This document shows positions 47,077-55,085 of a stretch of DNA of 64,000 bases, piece by piece. Source of the stretch: Neobacillus terrae (GTDB taxonomy: Bacteria; Bacillota; Bacilli; Bacillales; Cytobacillaceae); assembly GCF_011393025.1 (NCBI RefSeq), contig NZ_JAAOEO010000009.1:124001-188000 (forward strand), given 5' to 3'. The translations under genes were made by a program, and so were the position numbers. A model generated the notes under the pieces. It did not search any database, was not told where the DNA came from, and saw nothing but the letters and a program-made list of their open reading frames with translations. Within the stretch, counting starts at the first letter, position 1, and every line of letters begins with the position of its first letter.

Positions 47077-49239
47077 GTGAACCGATTGGGAGAGTTTATT
47101 CATAAATACAGAACTGTGGTACTAATTATCTGGTTGCTGATTATCATCGGTTTCGGATTTTTTGCCCTTAAGCTGCCGTCCGTACTGAGCGGAAATGGAT
47201 TTGAATATAAAGGAGCATATAAAGAGACAAGGGAAATTCTAGAAAAAGATTTTAACAATCCGAAGTCCTCCATTATTCTTGTTTTTGAAAGGGATAAAAC
47301 AGTTTCAGATAAGCAATGGCGGTATTATATTGAAAAAACCTTTCATAAACTGGAAGGTTTCGATCGAGCCGAAAAAATAATAAGTCCTCTTGACCGTGAA
47401 GGAATGATGAAGAACAGCTATGCATATGGTCTCATCAATTTTTCAAAAGATGCTGGCAGCCTTGGTAAAGAAATAAAGTCTTTGGATAATAGGTTGGCCA
47501 ATGGCAAAGGTTTGAAAGTAACTATGACGGGTGAACCAATTATATTGAAGGATTTAAATGAAGCCAGCCAGAAGGACTTGACCAAAGCAGAAATGATAGG
47601 CCTGCCCATCGCCTTAGTAGTGCTTTTACTGGCCTTTGGAAGCCTTGTTGCGGCAGGAATTCCGATTGTCATTGGGATTGTTTCCATCCTGACTACAATG
47701 GGGATTGTTTACTTTTTCAGCTACACATCAGATTTATCGATCTTTATTTTAAATATTATACCCATGATCGGCCTTGCATTGAGCATAGACTTTGCTCTTC
47801 TTTTTATAAATCGTTACAAAGAAGAGCTCACAAAGGGAACGGTGGCTGATGCCGTTAAAACAACTGTTGCTACTGCTGGAAGGTCTATCATTTTTTCAGG
47901 TATGTGTGTTTTTATTGGGCTTGCCGGTCTGCTATTTATAAAAATTGATATTTTTCAAAACGTAGCACTTGGCGGAATGATTGTTGTCTTTGTTTCAGCC
48001 CTTTCAGCCATTACTTTTTTGCCCGCCCTCCTATCGCTTCTTGGCAACAGAATTAATAAACTAAGCCTTCTTCGGGTAAAAGATAAAAAATCAACAGTAT
48101 GGTATCGCTTTGCACACTTTGTTATGAAAAAGCCGGTTCTTATGATCATCGGTGCACTTTTTATTCTTTTATCCGGGCTTACACCAATAAAAAACATGGT
48201 CCTTGCTATTCCAGGTACTGATTCTTTGCCTCCCGGGTATCCTTCGAGGGTTGCTATTGAAACGTTTAGGGAGGAATTTGTTCCAAAGGATAAGCGAGAT
48301 GAGAAAAAAGTTGAAATCATTTTTGAGACAAAAGGGAAAATCACCGATAAAGGAAATCTTGTGAAAACAAAAAAGGCTATAAACAAGCTTCAGAAAGATT
48401 CGCTAGTTTCTGCTGTGGAATCTCCTTATTCTGTTTCAGGCATCAATGATCCTGAACAGTTATCACAAATGCTGTCCTCAAATCAGGGACGTCAGCGTTT
48501 GGCCCCTGTTATGAATGCTTTTATAAAAGATAATAAAATGCTCGTAAATGTGTACCTGAAAACAGGCCAGCACTCCTCAAAAGCACGTGCCTGGATTCGA
48601 GAATGGTCAGATAAAGATTTAGGCGTGAAGGCACACTTTGGAGGACAAATTAAATTTGAGCAGGAAATATTTGATGAAATCTATCAAAAAGCTCCTTACG
48701 GATTAATTTTGATTTTATTATCAACTCTTGTTATCTTAATGATTGCTTTCCGTTCCATTTTAATACCAATAAAGGCCATCGTTATGAACGTATTAAGCCT
48801 GGGTTCAACCTTTGGTATTGTGGTCTGGATTTACCAGCTGGGCCATTTCGGAATGAAACCAACTGACATTGCGCTGATTTTGCCAGTTTTTGTTTTTAGT
48901 CTTGTTTTTGGCCTCTCCATGGATTATGAAGTCTTTTTAATATCACGTATTCAGGAGTATTATTTGGAAACGGGGGATAACAGCAGGGCAACAGTAGAAG
49001 GACTCACTTCTACAAGTAAAATCATTACCTCTGCCGCCGCGATTATGATTGTTGTTACTGGGGCATTCGCTTTTACGGGAGTAATGCCTGTCAAACAGCT
49101 CGGAGTCGGCATCGCCATTGCGATTTTTATTGATGCCACCATCGTTAGGCTTATTCTCGTTCCTGCCCTGATGAAGCTTCTTGGTGACTGGAACTGGTGG
49201 TTCTTTGGTTTTACAAATAAAAAGACGATGAAACACTAA
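47077..49239 (+). CDS. MMPL/RND-superfamily transporter (YdfJ/YdgH-like)
   Basis: A 720-aa membrane protein with the duplicated MMPL layout: helix near residue 15, an outer domain (35-165), a five-helix block (170-315), helix near 355, a second outer domain and a final five-helix block. Block motifs include IGLALSIDFALLFINRYKEEL and, in the second half, VFGLSMDYEVFLISRIQEYY, where Asp-Tyr pairs carry protons. Proteins of this family export lipids, peptides or drugs; no cargo is indicated here. GTG 47077 follows AGGAGG at correct spacing, better than TTG 47074. It is monocistronic and ends at a hairpin that has been triplicated downstream. Confidence 0.88.
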   Translation: MNRLGEFIHKYRTVVLIIWLLIIIGFGFFALKLPSVLSGNGFEYKGAYKETREILEKDFNNPKSSIILVFERDKTVSDKQWRYYIEKTFHKLEGFDRAEKIISPLDREGMMKNSYAYGLINFSKDAGSLGKEIKSLDNRLANGKGLKVTMTGEPIILKDLNEASQKDLTKAEMIGLPIALVVLLLAFGSLVAAGIPIVIGIVSILTTMGIVYFFSYTSDLSIFILNIIPMIGLALSIDFALLFINRYKEELTKGTVADAVKTTVATAGRSIIFSGMCVFIGLAGLLFIKIDIFQNVALGGMIVVFVSALSAITFLPALLSLLGNRINKLSLLRVKDKKSTVWYRFAHFVMKKPVLMIIGALFILLSGLTPIKNMVLAIPGTDSLPPGYPSRVAIETFREEFVPKDKRDEKKVEIIFETKGKITDKGNLVKTKKAINKLQKDSLVSAVESPYSVSGINDPEQLSQMLSSNQGRQRLAPVMNAFIKDNKMLVNVYLKTGQHSSKARAWIREWSDKDLGVKAHFGGQIKFEQEIFDEIYQKAPYGLILILLSTLVILMIAFRSILIPIKAIVMNVLSLGSTFGIVVWIYQLGHFGMKPTDIALILPVFVFSLVFGLSMDYEVFLISRIQEYYLETGDNSRATVEGLTSTSKIITSAAAIMIVVTGAFAFTGVMPVKQLGVGIAIAIFIDATIVRLILVPALMKLLGDWNWWFFGFTNKKTMKH

Positions 49240-49248
49240 GTAATCAAA

Positions 49249-49272
49249 GCCAGGCGGACGCCTGGCTTTTTA
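49249..49272 (+). terminator. Terminator of the MMPL gene (copy 1 of 3)
   Basis: GCCAGGC-GGAC-GCCTGGC followed by TTTTTA. Identical hairpins recur at offsets of 242 and 241 bases (from 49491 and 49732). Confidence 0.88.
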
Positions 49273-49750
49273 GTTTTATTGAGATTCTAATGGTAAATTC
49301 CTCAAAATGAGTGATAAAGAGATCAAAATGATTGATATGTTGCCGGAAATGATGGATTAAGTCATTAACTTAATCGATTTTAACAGCAAAAAGATCGATA
49401 TTGAATTGGCAAGTGCGGGTTTTTCTAAAAATAAGGTTTCTTGCTTCTAGCTTTTTGTTCTATAACCTTGATAAAGATTCAATTACCAGGGCCAGGCGGA
49501 CGCCTGGCTTTTTGTTTTATTGAGATTCTAATGGTAAATTCCTCAAAATGATTGATAAAGAGATCAAAATGATTGATATGTTGCCGGAAATGATGGATTA
49601 AGTCATTAACTTAATCGATACTAACAGCAAAATGATTGATTTAGAATTGGAAAGTATGGCTTTTTCTAAAAATGAGGTTACTTGCTTTTGGCTTTTTGTT
49701 CTATAACCTTGATAAAGATTCAATTACCAGGGCCAGGCGGACGCCTGGCT
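49249..49750 (+). repeat. Tandem duplication of about 241 bp with triplicated terminator hairpin
   Basis: Unit 1 (49249-49490) and unit 2 (49491-49731) are collinear, with about 16 substitutions and one indel between them; a third copy of only the hairpin (49732-49750) closes the block. Inside each unit are about six 21-bp segments (unit 1: 49286-49411; unit 2: from 49527) of the form ATGATnGATAAn. No gene is convincing in this stretch. Confidence 0.9.
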
Positions 49751-49815
49751 TTTTTAGAAGTCTGGGATTCGACTTTTGATAAGGTAAGTCCCTTACTAGT
49801 GGGAGTTTTGTTGAT

Positions 49816-49920
49816 ATAATCGATAAGTTTCTGGCAATGAGTGATAAAATTCTCAAAATGATCGATAAGTTTCCGGAAATGAGTGATAAAGCAATCAAAT
49901 TGATTGATATTTTTCAGACA
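49816..49920 (+). repeat. Five 21-bp repeats of the ATGATCGATAAG type
   Basis: Units of exactly 21 bp at 49816, 49837, 49858, 49879 and 49900, e.g. ATGATCGATAAGTTTCCGGA plus A. They are of the same kind as the segments inside the duplicated units upstream. In one plus frame they read MSDKILK, MIDKFPE, MSDKAIK and LIDIFQT before a stop, but no start or ribosome binding site fits. Confidence 0.85.
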
Positions 49921-49943
49921 GTTGATTAATAAACTACCATGCA

Positions 49944-49971
49944 AAAAAGCGGCGCCAGTGGGCCGCTTTTT
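49944..49971. terminator. Terminator of the cupin gene
   Basis: AAAAAGCGGC (49944-49953) pairs perfectly with GCCGCTTTTT (49962-49971); it lies just beyond the cupin stop and can act in both directions. Confidence 0.88.
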
Positions 49972-49974
49972 CTT

Positions 49975-50316
49975 TTATATATTTTTAGCATATGCCTCGC
50001 TTGGCAATTTATTAAGGACTACGTATAAGCTTGCTGGTTCTTTTCCTGTGTTTTCGAAAGCTAATTCTTCTTCCCCGCTGCAGTGAACCAAATCTGCCTC
50101 AGCTGTTTCAATGCTCGAGCCATCAATAGTAAATGTACCATTTCCGCATACTGTATAAAGATAAACTTCAGTGCCCGGATGTTTATGGGTAGGAAGTTTT
50201 TGTCCTGGGAGAAGATTAAGAACGAACGCAGTGCTCTCTCCCTTTATATATATAACTCGCTTTGTAAATTTATCCTCGCTGTATTCCTGGTAGGCTTTTA
50301 CTGTTTGTTTTTCCAT
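49975..50316 (-). CDS. Cupin-domain protein
   Basis: A 113-aa single-domain cupin. The metal site motif is seen as PTHKHPGTEVYLYTVCGNGTF (first His pair and Glu), and the second motif is weak (ADLVHCSGEEELAFENTG), with one His. A binding or sensing role is as likely as an enzyme. ATG 50316 follows AGGAGG by seven bases; the in-frame GTG three bases upstream is less likely. It is monocistronic and nothing nearby suggests the ligand. Confidence 0.8.
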   Translation of the reverse strand: MEKQTVKAYQEYSEDKFTKRVIYIKGESTAFVLNLLPGQKLPTHKHPGTEVYLYTVCGNGTFTIDGSSIETAEADLVHCSGEEELAFENTGKEPASLYVVLNKLPSEAYAKNI

Positions 50317-50399
50317 CACTATACCTCCTATAACTTCCGTCTGTCTTTAGTATAGGTGATAATCATTTTCAATTAAGTAAGCTGCATCACTAAAGTCTA

Positions 50400-50890
50400 A
50401 AAAATTTCCTTTTTAAGCGATAAACTTAATACCTGAAATCATTTTTTATTTTTTGGGTCCTATCAATGAGTCTATTCCTCCTATTCACAAGAATTGCCTT
50501 TTTATCAAATGTCTGTACAAAGACATTACTAATCAATATTAAAAGCCAGGTTTTGTCATTGAATTTTGGGTTATCGACGCGTTTTAGAACTCTTTCATTA
50601 AGTTTTGATCTTCTATCAATAATTTGGGAGGATCAATAAATAATTACCTCTAAGATATTACCCAACACTCTTTAAGAAAAGTGCAAACGCCTGTTTAGCG
50701 ACGTATGGCCATTTGAAGAAAGGCTAAGTCGCCACGTCCTGTGGCAACGCCTTTCTGACCCGCGTCCTGCGGGCCTCAACTTTGACTGAGATAAAGGATA
50801 CACGAAATGCAAAGCATTTCGCTGTTGACTTATCGTAGGGAGAAGTGGGATGGACACTAGGCGCTGGGCGCTGGAACTAGACAATTTAAT
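50400..50890. repeat. Gene-free interval with Bacillaceae intergenic repeat (copy C)
   Basis: Nothing coding is supported between 50317 and 50979. The part from about 50690 contains GTCGCCACGTCCTGTGGCAA, CTGACCCGCGTCCTGCGGGC and CTTATCGTAGGGAGAAGTGG, hairpin-forming pieces of a dispersed repeat; the last piece matches copy A at 29943. Confidence 0.5.
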
Positions 50891-50919
50891 AGGTAAACCC
50901 TTATACTTTCTTATCAATC

Positions 50920-50949
50920 AAAAAAAAAGCCGTCCCTTAAAGGACGGCT
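50920..50949 (-). terminator. Terminator of the unidentified gene at 50980
   Basis: AGCCGTCC (50928-50935) pairs with GGACGGCT (50942-50949); on the minus strand a run of eight T follows. Confidence 0.88.
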
Positions 50950-50979
50950 GCCATCATGGTGCCTTTTCTGAACGCCTGT

Positions 50980-51396
50980 TTATTTAATTCCAAAAGATGA
51001 TGTTTGTCTTCGGATAGCACCTTTTTCAATGATTTCAGAATTGATTCCTCTGAGACAATCCTGCTGTGCTCCAAATAAGTACATATACGATAAAATAACC
51101 TTCTGTGGTATATCCTGTTCATTTAACTCTTTCTTTTTCAGGCGCTCGCAGGATGGCATTTGGAAGGAGAAATCTTCTACACTGTTTGGAATATAACCAT
51201 CTTCCTTTAGTCGGTTAAAAACCTTTTGCATAGCTTCCTCATTTGAAATGACTTCCTTCTTTTCATTTGCATGGAATCCCTCTACACAAGTTTCCACTAT
51301 ATTTTGATTTATTTGTTCCTGTGCAAAAATCATTTTAGCCCCTGCCAGAATCTCAGCTTCCTGGTTCTCCAATTCAATTATCGTTGTAATATTAAT
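50980..51396 (-). CDS. Unidentified conserved-looking protein with probable ATT start
   Basis: I do not recognise this protein. The frame is open from 51810, but the upstream part crosses a repeat and has no ribosome binding site. GGAGGTG lies at 51407-51401, and six bases after GGAGG stands an in-frame ATT (51396) giving 138 aa. The first ATG (51333, 117 aa) and a TTG (51372) have no site. The product is soluble and charged, with a helical start (TTIIELENQEAEILAGAKM), two Cys in IVETCVEG and MPSCERLKK, and the tail IRRQTSSFGIK. A strong terminator follows. ATT initiation is rare (known for infC) and may signal autoregulation. Confidence 0.55.
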   Translation of the reverse strand: MNITTIIELENQEAEILAGAKMIFAQEQINQNIVETCVEGFHANEKKEVISNEEAMQKVFNRLKEDGYIPNSVEDFSFQMPSCERLKKKELNEQDIPQKVILSYMYLFGAQQDCLRGINSEIIEKGAIRRQTSSFGIK

Positions 51397-51419
51397 TATG
51401 CACCTCCGCCTTTCTATAA

Positions 51420-51890
51420 CCCTATTATAAAAAAACCAAAGGAGGATTTTGGTTGTAAGCGTTTCATTTCTTTTTTTCTTCAAATGTTTTTGACAAAATT
51501 TTGTCAGTTTTTTAAAGCTATTGCTATATGTGTAAAGATGCGCAAATAATCTTAAATAGCTAAAAACATGAAGGAATATCTTCTCTTTTTCTCTTTTGGG
51601 CTTTGTTAATCTTGCCTGTTGATTTCCGCACCCGGCGCTCGCTTCCTCCTTGGCGCGATGCACCTGCGGGAACTTGAATAGCACCCTTGAAATCGCCCAC
51701 GCACGAAGGAAATGCGATAGCACAAGGAAAGCATCCAGGAATTTACATCGCACGAAATTTTGCGAAAGCATAATTGAGAATTTCCGAGGAGTCTCGCGCC
51801 TTTTCTTCAAGCAAATTAAGGAAAAATCAACAATAAAAAAATTTCTTCTTGGTACGGCAGTGTTGTAAGCGCTTTTATACTTTAGTGTAA
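51420..51890. repeat. Gene-free interval with intergenic repeat (copy D)
   Basis: CGGCGCTCGCTTCCTCC, GATGCACCTGCGGGAACTTG and CGAGGAGTCTCGCGCC (about 51630-51800) match the two ends of the repeat type seen at 42700-42800. The middle is replaced by about 100 bases with repeated CACGAAGGAAATGCG- and CACAAGGAAAGCA-like pieces. A 276-codon frame through it is not considered coding. Confidence 0.45.
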
Positions 51891-51900
51891 AAAAACCTTA

Positions 51901-51929
51901 TTGACAATCGGATTACAAAGATTTAATAT
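51901..51929 (+). promoter_or_regulatory. SigA-type promoter of metNPQ
   Basis: TTGACA (51901-51906), 17 bases, TAATAT (51924-51929), about 30 bases before the S-box aptamer. Confidence 0.85.
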
Positions 51930-51959
51930 ACGTAATAGTTAAAAATTACATACTATTCA

Positions 51960-52060
51960 CTTATCGAGAGAGACTGAGGGATCAGGCCCTATGACGTCCG
52001 GCAACCTCCATTATGGAACGGTGCCACTTCCTGCAGAATGTAATCATTCTGAGAGATAAG
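51960..52060 (+). promoter_or_regulatory. SAM-I (S-box) riboswitch of metNPQ
   Basis: CTTATCGAGAGAGACTGAGGGA, ATGACGTCCGGCAACC, ACGGTGCCACTTCCTGCAG and GAGAGATAAG occur in the canonical order. P1 is CTTATC (51960-51965) with GATAAG (52055-52060). SAM binding is expected to favour the terminator just downstream and stop expression of the methionine importer. Confidence 0.95.
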
Positions 52061-52083
52061 CCGTTAAACATATGTTTTCGCTT

Positions 52084-52111
52084 GCCTCTTTCTGAATGAA
52101 AGAGGCTTTTT
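52084..52111 (+). terminator. S-box regulated terminator (metNPQ leader)
   Basis: GCCTCTTTC (52084-52092) pairs perfectly with GAAAGAGGC (52098-52106), loop TGAAT, then five T. Confidence 0.9.
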
Positions 52112-52135
52112 GATTTTAAAAGGGAGGAAATTAAA

Positions 52136-53146
52136 GTGATCCGCGTCGAGCATTTAAAAAAAGAATACACCACCAAAAAAGGAACCGTTATTGGCGTTAA
52201 TGATGTCAGCCTGACCATTGAACGCGGTGAAATTTTTGGAATTGTCGGGTACAGTGGCGCCGGTAAAAGTTCACTGCTACGCTGCTTAAATCTCCTGGAA
52301 AAACCAACATCGGGAAATGTGCAGGTAGATGGGACAAACCTAGGAAATTTGAAGGAAAAAGAACTGCGTGAAGCCAGACAGAAAATCGGAATGATATTTC
52401 AGCATTTCTATTTAGTTTCATCGAAAACTGTGTTTGACAATATAGCATTTGCCCTAAAAGCTGCCGGGAAGACAAAAAAGGAAATGGAATCAAAGGTTAC
52501 CGAGCTTCTTGAACTGGTTGGCCTTTCTGATAAAAGAGATGTATTCCCTTCCCAATTAAGCGGCGGCCAAAAACAGAGGGTCGGAATTGCCAGGGCTCTT
52601 GCCAATGATCCTAAAGTTCTTCTGTGTGACGAGGCTACCTCTGCCTTAGACCCAAGTACTACAAAGTCAATTCTATCCTTGTTAAAAAAAATAAATCTCG
52701 ACCTGGGTCTGACGATTGTTCTTATTACACATGAAATGGAAGTAGTTAAAGATATATGCGATAGAATCGCCGTTATGGAAAATGGAAGAATTGTTGAAAT
52801 TGGCCGTGTTTATGACGTCTTTTCCAAACCGACACAGGAACTTACAAGATCATTTATTAACAGCGTCCTGGATTTTGACCTTCCTGAACACATTCTAAAA
52901 AAAAGTACTGGGACAATTGTAAAAATCACCTTCCAGGGCAGCGTTGCTGAAGAATCTGTTGTTAGTGACATGATTCAAAAATTCAAGGTTAAAGGAAATA
53001 TTCTTCACGGAAAAATAGAGTATATACAGGGAACTCCACTAGGGATCTTTGTCATGGAACTAAAGGGAGAAAGTACAGAAATAGCCATGGCGGCAGAGTA
53101 TCTCAGAAATCGGACCCAAAACCTGGAGGTGATACAGAATGATTGA
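52136..53146 (+). CDS. metN: Methionine ABC transporter ATPase MetN
   Basis: A 336-aa ATPase energising methionine import. Walker A is GYSGAGKSSLLR, the signature is LSGGQKQRVGIA, Walker B is VLLCDEATSALD and the switch His is in VLITHEMEVV. A C-terminal NIL domain (about residues 255-335), which senses methionine in this family, follows. Start is GTG 52136 after GGGAGG. It is the first gene of metN-metP-metQ and overlaps metP by eight bases. Confidence 0.94.
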   Translation: MIRVEHLKKEYTTKKGTVIGVNDVSLTIERGEIFGIVGYSGAGKSSLLRCLNLLEKPTSGNVQVDGTNLGNLKEKELREARQKIGMIFQHFYLVSSKTVFDNIAFALKAAGKTKKEMESKVTELLELVGLSDKRDVFPSQLSGGQKQRVGIARALANDPKVLLCDEATSALDPSTTKSILSLLKKINLDLGLTIVLITHEMEVVKDICDRIAVMENGRIVEIGRVYDVFSKPTQELTRSFINSVLDFDLPEHILKKSTGTIVKITFQGSVAEESVVSDMIQKFKVKGNILHGKIEYIQGTPLGIFVMELKGESTEIAMAAEYLRNRTQNLEVIQND

Positions 53147-53801
53147 TAGTCTTTTTAACTTGCTTCCCGATTTGAATAAAGCATTTTATGAAACGATCTA
53201 TATGGTACTTATCTCTCTTGCTATTGCCATTATTGTCGGCCTACCACTAGGAGTGCTCCTTTTCGTAACAGACAAAGATTTATTTTTAGAAAATCGTCCT
53301 TTGAAATCAATTTTGGGATTTACGGTCAACATGATTCGCTCTATCCCGTTTATCATTCTTCTTGTTGCCCTGCTTCCTTTAACAAATCTGATTACAGGTT
53401 CTACAATTGGTCCGACAGCAGCAAGCGTTTCCCTGTCTGTTGCAGCTATCCCATTTTTTTCAAGAATAGTAGAAACTTCTTTAAGAGAGATCAATAAAGG
53501 CATTATCGAAGCGGCTGTGGCAGTAGGGGCAACCCCCTGGATGATTATAAAAGACATCTTGATACCGGAAGCGCGTCCCGGTATTATTCAGGGTTTGACA
53601 CTTACTACTATCAGCCTTGTTGGATATTCCGCCATGGCAGGAATTATCGGGGGCGGCGGTATCGGAGACCTTGCTATCCGCTTTGGTTATTATCGTTACG
53701 ACAACACCGTTATGGTAACAACGGTTGTTATACTAATCTGTTTAGTCCAGCTTATTCAATTCGCGGGTGATAAAATTGCCAGAATCACAGATAAGCGCTA
53801 A
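53139..53801 (+). CDS. metP: Methionine ABC transporter permease MetP
   Basis: A 220-aa permease with five membrane helices. The cytoplasmic coupling segment EAAVAVGATPWMIIKDILIPEARPG matches the EAA loop that contacts MetN. It corresponds to B. subtilis MetP (YusB); the name MetI is used for this subunit in E. coli and must not be confused with the metI enzyme gene at 3867. Its start overlaps the metN end. Confidence 0.93.
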   Translation: MIDSLFNLLPDLNKAFYETIYMVLISLAIAIIVGLPLGVLLFVTDKDLFLENRPLKSILGFTVNMIRSIPFIILLVALLPLTNLITGSTIGPTAASVSLSVAAIPFFSRIVETSLREINKGIIEAAVAVGATPWMIIKDILIPEARPGIIQGLTLTTISLVGYSAMAGIIGGGGIGDLAIRFGYYRYDNTVMVTTVVILICLVQLIQFAGDKIARITDKR

Positions 53802-53837
53802 AAATATATAATTTTATCTTCATGGGAGGAATATAAA

Positions 53838-54668
53838 GTGAAAAAGATTTTATTAGCCGTAATTTTATTGTTATCAGTTAGTGTTGCAGCTGCTTGCGGT
53901 AACACTGAAAAAACAACTTCAAAGGATTCTTCAGAGAAAAAACAAATTACTATTGGTGCAACTGCCGGACCATACAGCGATATGGTCAATAAAGCAATCA
54001 AGCCCGTTCTTGAGGAAAAAGGGTACGATGTTAAGATTGTAGAATTCAGCGATTATGTACAGCCAAACATTGCTCTTAGCAAAGGCGACCTTGATGCAAA
54101 CTTATTTCAGCATAAAATTTACATGGAGACTTTTGCCAAGCAGCATAACCTAAAACTTTCCGAACTAATAGTAGTGCCAACAGCACCAATGGGTATTTAT
54201 TCTAAGAAGTACAAATCACTTGATGACATTGCTTCAGGAAGCACCATTGCTATTCCTAATGATCCTAGTAACCTTGCCCGTGCATTAGGAATACTGGAAG
54301 ATGCTAAACTAATAACACTTGATAAAAATGTTAATCCATTAACCGTCTCAGAAAAAGATATTAAGGAAAATCCTAAAAAGCTTCAGTTTAAACCAATTGA
54401 AGCCGCCCAGCTTCCACGTTCAGTAGATGGAACTGATGCAGCTGCAGTACCAGGAAACTTTGCACTAGCGGCAAAAATGAACCTGCTTGATGCTCTCCAG
54501 CTTGAAAAAATGCCAGATGACTACCGTAACCGTATTGTTGTAAATACTAAAGACATAAATTCTTCCTTTGCAAAAGATCTTAAGGCAGCTGTAGAATCAA
54601 AAGAATTTGAATCAACGATTGATAAAGAATTCAAAGGTTTTGGAAAACCAGAATGGATGAAAAAGTAA
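53838..54668 (+). CDS. metQ: Methionine-binding lipoprotein MetQ
   Basis: A 276-aa substrate-binding lipoprotein of the NlpA family. Signal peptide MKKILLAVILLLSVSVAAAC ends in a lipobox with the acylated Cys at residue 20. The mature part shows ITIGATAGPYSDM, VEFSDYVQPNIALSKGDLDANLFQH and IAIPNDPSNLARAL, all typical of methionine-binding MetQ. RBS GGGAGG. It closes the operon, with a terminator right behind. Confidence 0.94.
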   Translation: MKKILLAVILLLSVSVAAACGNTEKTTSKDSSEKKQITIGATAGPYSDMVNKAIKPVLEEKGYDVKIVEFSDYVQPNIALSKGDLDANLFQHKIYMETFAKQHNLKLSELIVVPTAPMGIYSKKYKSLDDIASGSTIAIPNDPSNLARALGILEDAKLITLDKNVNPLTVSEKDIKENPKKLQFKPIEAAQLPRSVDGTDAAAVPGNFALAAKMNLLDALQLEKMPDDYRNRIVVNTKDINSSFAKDLKAAVESKEFESTIDKEFKGFGKPEWMKK

Positions 54669-54672
54669 GATG

Positions 54673-54699
54673 AAAACCAGCGGACTTCCGCTGGTTTTT
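54673..54699 (+). terminator. Terminator of metNPQ
   Basis: AAAACCAGCGG (54673-54683) pairs perfectly with CCGCTGGTTTT (54688-54698) around ACTT, followed by T. Confidence 0.92.
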
Positions 54700-55070
54700 C
54701 CTTTAAGGCTAAAATTTAGGGTACATTCCCCATGATTATTGTCTCAATAAGTAAAACCGAATTGCTTAAAAAAGCCTGTCAGCTGGGACATCTGCAATTA
54801 AGCTCAAATATCCGCCCCAGGAACATTTTCCTCCATTACCTTTCGTCCTAGTCCCTTCTCCTGAAATAGAGGTTTAACTGCTATAACGATTTCAGTCGCC
54901 TTTCTGCTTTTGCCGCTTAATCCCATTCCCTTTTAAAAAAAACTGTAGTCCTCATTGCCCGGATTTGCTCTTTTCACTTTAAAATCCGGTTATAATCCCC
55001 CTTGTCCTTTTTCTATATTTCATACTTTCATCTTTATTACAGATACTATATCAAATGAAAATTCACCAAT
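54700..55070. other. Gene-free interval before the nucleotidase gene
   Basis: No gene, repeat or clear regulatory site is seen in this 370-bp stretch; the right end presumably holds the promoter of the next gene. Confidence 0.4.
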
Positions 55071-55085
55071 AAGGAGGTTATTGTT

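Noticed and set aside
49701..49944. Minus-strand frames of 65 and 74 codons downstream of the MMPL gene
   Set aside because: They cross a terminator hairpin and 21-bp repeats and lack ribosome binding sites.
51397..51810. Long N-terminal extension of the gene at 50980 to an ATG at 51810
   Set aside because: It crosses an intergenic repeat, has odd composition and lacks a ribosome binding site, whereas GGAGGTG lies immediately before the ATT at 51396.
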